Assembly (NCBI GenBank): GCA_937864895.1
Contig: CALMDF010000241.1
Span: 1-5,908, forward strand
Origin: an uncultured Holophagales bacterium
GTDB lineage: Bacteria; Acidobacteriota; Thermoanaerobaculia; UBA5066
Reading direction: 5' to 3'
DNA: 5,908 nt
Positions 1 to 4,540 of this stretch are shown here, in pieces. Positions within the stretch are counted from its first letter, which is position 1. Each line of letters opens with the position of its first letter. Under the pieces are notes generated by a model that saw only the letters and a program-made list of their open reading frames with translations, did no database searches and had not been told where the DNA came from. The position numbers were made by a program, and so were the translations under genes.

Positions 1-687
1 CGCGACGGGCTCCGGCGTGGCCGTCACGGGCCCTGCGGCGACGACGGGCTCGGGCTCCGGTGCGGCCGCGGGTTCGGGTTCGGGCGCAGGCGTGGGCGCG
101 GGTTCGGGCTCCACGACCGGGGGCGCCTCGACGGCGGCGGCGGCCTGGGCCGCCTTCGCCTGGGCCGCCTTGGCGGCCTTTGCGGCCCTGGCGGCAGCGG
201 CCGACGCCTTGACGACAGGGGCCGCTTCGACGACGGGCGCGGCCTCGACGGCCGGGGCCGTCTCGACGACGGGCGCCGGTGCCGCAACGGGCTCCGCGGC
301 GATCGGCTCGGGCGCGTGCGCCGGCGACGCGGCCTCCGGAGCGGCGGCCACGTCCTCGGCGGCGGCGACATCGGCCTCGGGGGCCGCGGCCTCCGCCTCG
401 AGCGGCTTCTCGACGATCTTGATGCGCTTGAGGGCGGCTCGTTCCGCCTTCGGCTTCGCGGTCCCGGCCGCGCTCGCAGCGGGGGGAGGGACCAGGGGAG
501 TCTGGCGCACGATGAGGGTCTTCGGGGCCTGGGTCTTCCCCGTCAGGATCGCCTGGGCGGTCCCCGGCTCGAGGACCGACTCGGCCGACTTGACGTCGAC
601 CCCGATGCCCTGGAGGAGGAAGAGGACCTCCTTCGGGGGCTTTCCCATCATCCGGGCGAGCTCGGCTACGGTGAACTTCGCGGACAT
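1..687 (-). CDS. infB: Translation initiation factor IF2, N-terminal 229 residues (partial)
   Basis: IF2 is the GTPase that places initiator tRNA on the 30S subunit and promotes subunit joining. Only its N-terminal part is here; the GTPase and C-terminal domains lie beyond the left edge. The frame is open from the ATG at 687 to base 1. Residues 1-50 form a typical IF2_N domain (start MSAKFTVAELARMMGK, then a KEVLFLLQGIG helix and VKSAESVLEP). After a short basic stretch (residues 79-93) comes a long, presumably disordered Ala/Pro/Glu/Val linker. It contains four hexapeptide repeats (residues 138-161), a Lys/Ala/Gln segment (162-185) and PEPEP runs (190-214). The start lies 5 bases after the nusA stop, with only a weak GAAG-type ribosome site inside the last nusA codons, so translational coupling to nusA is likely. 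Linkers of this kind vary widely in IF2. Identity rests on the IF2_N domain plus the rimP-nusA-infB order. Confidence 0.95.
   Translation of the reverse strand, partial: MSAKFTVAELARMMGKPPKEVLFLLQGIGVDVKSAESVLEPGTAQAILTGKTQAPKTLIVRQTPLVPPPAASAAGTAKPKAERAALKRIKIVEKPLEAEAAAPEADVAAAEDVAAAPEAASPAHAPEPIAAEPVAAPAPVVETAPAVEAAPVVEAAPVVKASAAAARAAKAAKAAQAKAAQAAAAVEAPPVVEPEPAPTPAPEPEPAAAPEPEPVVAAGPVTATPEPVA
205..276 (-). repeat. Four 18-bp imperfect tandem repeats in the infB linker
   Basis: Four in-phase 18-bp units encode APVVET, APAVEA, APVVEA and APVVKA (IF2 residues 138-161). The units differ mostly at third positions, plus a few replacements. They lie in the low-complexity linker and probably arose by slippage or local duplication. 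Confidence 0.75.
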
Positions 688-692
688 CGTCT

Positions 693-2510
693 TCACTTCT
701 CGGGGTTCTCCGTCTCCGGCCCGGATTCCCCGGGCTCGCTCGCCGTCTCGTTGGTTTCGCCCGTTTCGCCCTCGGGGCCGCCTTCCGCGGATTCCTCGGA
801 CTCGTCGATCTCCCCGGACTCGGCCGTTTCTTCGTCCGAGGCGAGGAAGTCGCCTTCTTCCTCTTCCTCTTCTTCTTCCAGCTCTTCCTCGGGCGCCGAC
901 TCGAAGGCCCGGAGGACCTCGAAGGCGGCCTCGCGAGCCTCGTCGTCGAGGGGAATCGCGTCGAGGCGCGCGGTCGAATCCTCGTCCTCGCCGGTGTCGG
1001 CCTCGAGGACGTCGCCGACGGTCTCGAAGCCCGCTGCCGAGAAAGCCTCGAGCGTGGCCGGGTCGAGGTCGGCGATCTCGGAAAGGGCCGTGCCGCGGCG
1101 CTGGGAGGCGAGGAGCATCCGCTGCAGCGCCTGCGCGACCTGCTCCTTGACCGCCTGCTCGCTCTTGATGTCGATCTTGGCGCCGATGAGGGCGGACGCG
1201 AGCCTCACGTTCTGGCCGCGCTTGCCGATGGCCAGCGAGAGCTGGTCTTCCTCGACGATGCACTCGAGGGTCGGCACCTGCTCCTCGCCCTCCTCCAGCT
1301 CGACGTCGACCTCGTCCTCGGCCGCCATGAGCGACACGCGGGTGATCTTCGCGGGGGAGAGGGCGTTCTGGGCGTACGTGATGACGTCCTCGGAGAACTG
1401 GATGATGTCGATCCGCTCGCCGCGAAGCTCACGCGTGATGGCCTGGACCCGCGCGCCGCGCATTCCGACGCAGGCGCCGACGGGGTCGACGTCGCGCTCG
1501 CGGGAGGAGACGGCCACCTTGGCGCGGTCTCCCGGCTGGCGCACGCAGCCCCGGATGATGACCGTCCCGTCGTAGATCTCGGGGACCTCCATCTCCATGA
1601 GCCGCATGAGGAGCTCGGGCGCCGTCCTCGAGAGGACGACCTGGGCTCCCTTCGGGTTGCGGTGGACGTCGACGAGGACGCCGCGGACCCGCTCTCCCTG
1701 CGTGTAGCGCTCGGCCCGGGACTGGTTCTCGCGCGGGATGACCGCCTCGGTCCGGCCGAGGTCGACGATCATGTCGCCCCGCTCGAACCGCTTCACCGTG
1801 CCGGTGATGAGCTCGCCGATCTTCGGGGCGTACTCGTTGTAGATGTTGTCCCGCTCGGCCTCGCGGACCTTCTGGTAGAGGACCTGCTTGGCGCTCTGGG
1901 CAGCGATCCGGCCGAGCCCTTCCGTGGAGCGGAAGAGGCGGATCTCGTCGCCGATGGCCGCTTCGTCGTGCGAGACGGCCGCGGCGTCGCCGTCGGGGTC
2001 CCGCACCACCTGCCAGCTCTGGCCCGAGAGCTCTCCGGCGAGGAGACCGGGGACCTCCTCGGGAAGGAGCTCGATCCAGGGGAGGCGGATCTCCTTCTCG
2101 GCGTCGACGGCGGACAGGGGGGGCGGCGGCGCCGCCACCTGGCCGATCGGGATGTCCTCGGGGTCGAGGACCGGCGTCGCGGGGACCTCCGGCTTCGTCT
2201 TCTGTTCGACGATCCGGTAGGGGGTCCAGGCCGTCAGCTCGCCCGTGGCGGGGTCGAAGCGCGCGGTGATCTCGCGCACCTTGTAGACCTTCCGCGCCGC
2301 CGTCGCGACCGCTTCCTCGAGCGCGGAGACGAGCCGATCGAGGTCGATCTCCTTGTCGCGCGAGGCGTTCTTGAGCGCGTCGAGGATCTCGAACGCCTTT
2401 GTCGGGGGCGGGGCCTTGGCCGCCTTGGCGGCCTTCGCGGAACGGGCCGTCCTGGGCCGGGAGGCGGTGGTCGGGGCCTCGGTCGAGCTCATCGTGTCGG
2501 GTTTCTCCAT
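693..2510 (-). CDS. nusA: Transcription termination/antitermination factor NusA, with insertion and acidic tail
   Basis: NusA binds RNA polymerase and nascent RNA and tunes pausing, intrinsic termination and antitermination. Domain order over 605 residues: a Lys/Ala/Pro-rich N-terminal extension (1-38); the RNAP-binding N domain (39-215, with LDALKNASRDKEIDLDRL and GRIAAQSAKQVLYQKVREAERD); S1 (232-296); KH1 (297-393, with DPVGACVGMRGARVQ and GERIDII); KH2 (412-450, with AIGKRGQNVRLASAL); one helix-hairpin-helix-like segment (475-535); and an acidic tail (541-605). Both KH GxxG loops are intact. E. coli NusA, from memory, has 495 residues. The extra length here is the N-terminal extension, about 55-60 residues inserted in the N domain, and the tail. 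Only one region resembles the acidic repeats, where E. coli has two. An alternative ATG six codons in (2492) has a GGAG 12 bases upstream; neither start has a strong ribosome site. It follows rimP by 28 bases and precedes infB by 5. Confidence 0.97.
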   Translation of the reverse strand: MEKPDTMSSTEAPTTASRPRTARSAKAAKAAKAPPPTKAFEILDALKNASRDKEIDLDRLVSALEEAVATAARKVYKVREITARFDPATGELTAWTPYRIVEQKTKPEVPATPVLDPEDIPIGQVAAPPPPLSAVDAEKEIRLPWIELLPEEVPGLLAGELSGQSWQVVRDPDGDAAAVSHDEAAIGDEIRLFRSTEGLGRIAAQSAKQVLYQKVREAERDNIYNEYAPKIGELITGTVKRFERGDMIVDLGRTEAVIPRENQSRAERYTQGERVRGVLVDVHRNPKGAQVVLSRTAPELLMRLMEMEVPEIYDGTVIIRGCVRQPGDRAKVAVSSRERDVDPVGACVGMRGARVQAITRELRGERIDIIQFSEDVITYAQNALSPAKITRVSLMAAEDEVDVELEEGEEQVPTLECIVEEDQLSLAIGKRGQNVRLASALIGAKIDIKSEQAVKEQVAQALQRMLLASQRRGTALSEIADLDPATLEAFSAAGFETVGDVLEADTGEDEDSTARLDAIPLDDEAREAAFEVLRAFESAPEEELEEEEEEEEGDFLASDEETAESGEIDESEESAEGGPEGETGETNETASEPGESGPETENPEK

Positions 2511-2538
2511 GCGGGGCGGTGTCCGATCGGGCTGGGGT

Positions 2539-3090
2539 TCAGAACTCAGGGATCAGGCGGACGACCTTGACGTCGCCGAACCGAACAGTGTAGCGGCGCT
2601 TCCGGTCCTCGTCCATGACGATCAGGGCGTCGCCTTCGACGGACTCGAGGGGGCCCTTCAGCCTCTTTGCCCCGTCGACCGGCACCTCCGTCGTGACGCG
2701 GACGCGCCGGCCGGCGAACCGGCGGCAATCGTCGAGCGTCCAGAGCTGCCGGTCGAGGCCGGGGGACTCGACCTCGAGGAGGTAGGCTCCGGGGACTTCT
2801 TCTCCGGCGTCGAGGATCTCGTCCGCGAGGTGGGAGGCGGTCTCGCAGTCGTCGAGGGTCACGCCCTCCTCGCGGTCGATCGTCAACGTCAGCTTGCCCT
2901 TGCGCGCCCCGGGGACCCATCCGACGTGGCACAGCCGGAGGCCTCGCCCTGCGAGGGCCTCGCGTATGCGCCCGAGGGTCTCGGGGCCAATCGGAACGTC
3001 GGGTCGTGCCAGTGTCTTCACCAATGAAAAGGGCGGGCGTCGAAGCCCACCCTCAAGACCTTGAAAGTCAGCTCCCAGAACGTCATTCAT
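2539..3090 (-). CDS. rimP: Ribosome maturation factor RimP (start uncertain: 3090, 3024 or 3021)
   Basis: RimP assists assembly of the 30S subunit. Counted from the ATG at 3090 (183 residues), the N-terminal domain covers about 34-117: a helix GPETLGRIREAL, then GLRLCHVGW, KLTLTIDREEGVTLDDC, and the family hallmark LEVESPGLDRQL. The SH3-like C-terminal domain (118-183) ends VKVVRLIPEF. Family members usually have about 150-160 residues, and homology only begins near residue 30, so TTG 3024 or GTG 3021 (about 160 residues) fits family length better. Neither has a Shine-Dalgarno site. The frame stays open to an ATG at 3207, but that would overlap the divergent gene and was not used. The first 22 codons of the 3090 version cover a dyad and a terminator-like hairpin, and ATG 3090 sits inside a possible -10 element, so the short form is plausible. 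It is the first gene of the rimP-nusA-infB operon. Confidence 0.93.
   Translation of the reverse strand: MNDVLGADFQGLEGGLRRPPFSLVKTLARPDVPIGPETLGRIREALAGRGLRLCHVGWVPGARKGKLTLTIDREEGVTLDDCETASHLADEILDAGEEVPGAYLLEVESPGLDRQLWTLDDCRRFAGRRVRVTTEVPVDGAKRLKGPLESVEGDALIVMDEDRKRRYTVRFGDVKVVRLIPEF
3027..3052 (-). terminator. Terminator-like hairpin with U run in the rimP leader (possible attenuator)
   Basis: Read on the minus strand, the arms GGGTGGGC (3045-3052) and GCCCGCCC (3031-3038) pair over 8 bp with one G-U wobble around the loop TTCGAC. TTTT follows at once (3027-3030), then CATTGG. This is the shape of an intrinsic terminator for the minus strand. On the plus strand the wobble becomes an A-C mismatch and no T run follows, so the polarity favours the rimP transcript. 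It lies just before, or inside, the start of rimP, which suggests attenuation rather than final termination. The U run is short, so termination strength is uncertain. Confidence 0.45.
3053..3064. repeat. Perfect 12-bp dyad TCAAG-N2-CTTGA
   Basis: TCAAGACCTTGA on the plus strand is a perfect inverted repeat with 5-bp arms and a 2-base centre. It directly abuts the terminator-like hairpin. It could be a protein-binding operator near the rimP start or part of leader RNA folding: its GTCTT (minus strand) can also pair with AAGAC at 3014-3018, which would enclose the hairpin. Arms this short can arise by chance. Confidence 0.3.
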
Positions 3091-3114
3091 ACCACCGCAT
3101 GGCGTTCCGAGCAA
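3086..3114 (-). promoter_or_regulatory. rimP: Candidate sigma-70-type promoter for rimP-nusA-infB
   Basis: On the minus strand, TTGCTC (3109-3114) is followed by a 17-bp spacer and TATGAA (3086-3091). A TG one base upstream of the hexamer gives an extended -10 (TGGTATGAA). The -35 matches TTGACA at 4 of 6 positions and the -10 matches TATAAT at 4 of 6. Transcription would begin near 3079, giving a leader of about 55 bases before TTG 3024/GTG 3021 that contains the dyad and hairpin. This would exclude ATG 3090 as the start of rimP on this transcript. It lies in the only gap between the divergent blocks, where a promoter is required. Confidence 0.4.
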
Positions 3115-3130
3115 GCCGCCAGCGGGTAAG

Positions 3131-4438
3131 ATGGGCGCTCCCGGAGTCCGCCGGAGCCGGTGGCACGGAGTTCCCATACGTCCGACCCGAGCGGCTGATC
3201 GTGTCACCCCTCAGAACTTGAAGAACGACCCACAGAGCCTTCTCAACCTCGACCCGTCCCGGCCGGAGGACGCCCTTCCGATCCCCTGGCCGCCGCCGGG
3301 AGGGCTGGATCCCGCGCAGGACCCGTTCGCGCGTCCTCTTCCCGTGACGCAGGAAGAGCTGTTGCCCGTCCCGCTCCTCGCGCTCGAGCTCGAGGAGAAG
3401 GCGGTGGTCGTGGAGGCCGAGCCCTCCCGCTGGGGGTTCACGAAGGACAGGGCCGTCGCGCTCTCCGTCATCCTCCACGTCGCGTTCTTCCTCTTCATCG
3501 TCTCCGCGCCGCCCCCGCAGAAGAAGGTCGCCGCCGAACCCGGCGAGCTCCCGCCCGACCTTCTCGGGCTCAACAAGCTCTGGGCGATCCCTCCGCGGGA
3601 GCCGCCGATACCGGTCCACTTCTATCCCGCCCCCGGCCCGAAGGCCCCGGCCCCCGGCCCGAAGCCCCGCCTGTCGGACCTCGACCGCCGTGCCGGAGGG
3701 GGGGACCCGCGGCTCCCGAAGGCCGAAACGCCGAAATCCGTCGCCAGCAAGGGAATCCAGGACCTGGACGCGGGCAGGAGGGGCGAAGGGCGAGGCCCGG
3801 GCGATGAAGCCCGCGCGGCCGTCGAAGCCGCGCGGCAGGCGCAGGCGGCCCAGCAGGGCCAGGGGACCGGGAGTCCCGAGGACGTCTCGGAGACCGGCAG
3901 GGGAACGCCGAGCACGAAGGGCCTCGCGGGGCTGCCGTCGAGCCCCCTGAAGGAGATCTCGGCGGCCGAGGCGGCGCGGGCTGCGGCCGCGGAGGGGCGG
4001 CCGGGGGGCGGCGGAGGGGACGAAGGCGGGGGCTGGGAGTCGGAGGGGGGGTTCGTCGATTCCGGGCCGCTCTCCTTCGACACGAAAGGCTACGACTGGG
4101 GCGCCTACGCCGCCGAGATGCTCCGGAAGATCAAGCGCAACTGGGAGATCCCGAAGCTCGCCCACTACGGGCTGAAGGGGCGGCTCGTCGTCCGCTTCTA
4201 CATCCTCCGGGACGGTCGGGTGGAGGGCCAGCGCCTCCTCGTCTCCTCCGGGATCCCGCCGTTCGACAACGCCTCGATGCAGGCGATTCGGAACTCGAGC
4301 CCGTTCCGGCAGCTTCCGGCGGACTTCCCGAACCCGAGGGAGGGCATCACGATCACGTTTCTCTACAACATCCGGCCGGAGGATCTCGAGTCCTTCGACC
4401 AGTCGAAAGCCCCGCCCCGGCCCCTCCTTCCCAGGTGA
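3131..4438 (+). CDS. TonB-family energy-transducer-like protein with long cytoplasmic N-terminus
   Basis: TonB proteins couple the ExbB/ExbD proton channel in the inner membrane to outer-membrane transporters. Over 435 residues this one has an N-terminal region of about 105 residues rich in Pro and acidic residues, with no membrane segment. One transmembrane helix follows (about 107-125, LSVILHVAFFLFIV). Next is a long Pro/Gly/Ala linker (126-316, with APGPK repeats and Gly runs). A TonB C-terminal domain (about 320-415) starts YDWGAYAAEML and continues RNWEIP, LVVRFYILRDGRV and ITFLYNI. In the helix, Ser112 and His116 keep the SxxxH spacing of Ser16/His20 in E. coli TonB, which are needed for response to proton-motive force; this argues for a true transducer. 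No exbB or exbD is in view. The start is uncertain: ATG 3131 has no clear ribosome site, and the only other in-frame candidate I found before the membrane helix is a TTG at 3218, also without one. The exact partner transporter cannot be inferred. Confidence 0.85.
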   Translation: MGAPGVRRSRWHGVPIRPTRAADRVTPQNLKNDPQSLLNLDPSRPEDALPIPWPPPGGLDPAQDPFARPLPVTQEELLPVPLLALELEEKAVVVEAEPSRWGFTKDRAVALSVILHVAFFLFIVSAPPPQKKVAAEPGELPPDLLGLNKLWAIPPREPPIPVHFYPAPGPKAPAPGPKPRLSDLDRRAGGGDPRLPKAETPKSVASKGIQDLDAGRRGEGRGPGDEARAAVEAARQAQAAQQGQGTGSPEDVSETGRGTPSTKGLAGLPSSPLKEISAAEAARAAAAEGRPGGGGGDEGGGWESEGGFVDSGPLSFDTKGYDWGAYAAEMLRKIKRNWEIPKLAHYGLKGRLVVRFYILRDGRVEGQRLLVSSGIPPFDNASMQAIRNSSPFRQLPADFPNPREGITITFLYNIRPEDLESFDQSKAPPRPLLPR

Positions 4439-4507
4439 AGCCCCGCCGGGCGACAATTCCGGCTCCGGCACCCGCCTGAACGACACGATCCCGTCGGGCA
4501 TGGGCCT

Positions 4508-4516
4508 TGCTATTCA
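4508..4516 (+). promoter_or_regulatory. htrA: Weak extended -10-like site before htrA
   Basis: TGCTATTCA has the TG-n spacing of an extended -10, but the hexamer TATTCA matches TATAAT at only 3 of 6 positions and no -35 is visible at the right distance. Transcription would start near 4523, leaving a leader of about 18 bases before ATG 4541. I saw no convincing sigma-E-type (GGAAC) element. The gap from 4439 to 4525 also has no clear terminator, so readthrough from the tonB-like gene is equally possible. Confidence 0.15.
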
Positions 4517-4540
4517 CGTTGGGTGATGAAGAAGGAAGAT

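Larger units (their letters stand above)
3018..3086 (-). other. Possible 22-codon upstream reading frame in the rimP leader
   Basis: In a different frame from rimP, an ATG at 3084-3086 opens 22 codons with two Trp and four Phe (start MTFWELTF, end RPFHW). They end in a TGA at 3018-3020. That TGA overlaps the candidate rimP GTG at 3019-3021 as GTGA, the classic coupled stop/start arrangement. A GGTGGT four bases before the ATG is a weak ribosome-site candidate. The last codons run through the terminator-like hairpin. An open frame this short is expected often by chance in GC-rich DNA, so this is only a candidate leader peptide. It also cannot be translated if transcription starts at the promoter proposed here, which would remove its ATG. 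Confidence 0.2.

Noticed and set aside
17..1150. 377-codon plus-strand frame with Gly/Ser/Ala repeats
   Set aside because: The repetitive product is the reverse reading of the infB linker and the nusA acidic tail; the minus strand gives a proper IF2_N domain and KH-containing NusA.
316..2570. Plus-strand open frames of 419 codons (316-1575) and 302 codons (1662-2570) across nusA
   Set aside because: They are shadows of nusA, which has every expected domain. Their products are Ser-rich or Arg/Gly/Asp-rich without known motifs.
3061..3091. TTGAAA with TTCATA 19 bases downstream, considered as a plus-strand promoter for the tonB-like gene
   Set aside because: The -35 is good, but the -10 matches poorly and the spacing is long. 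The same bases fit a better minus-strand promoter.
4445..4463. Inverted repeat GCCGG...CCGGC after the tonB-like gene, considered as a terminator
   Set aside because: It has only a 5-bp stem with a 9-base loop and no T run on either strand. Such pairs are common in GC-rich DNA.
3083..4501. 472-codon open frame on the minus strand opposite the tonB-like gene
   Set aside because: Its translation is Arg/Gly/Pro-rich with no recognisable domain, and it mirrors a plus-strand gene with clear TonB features. Long antisense frames are expected at this GC content.
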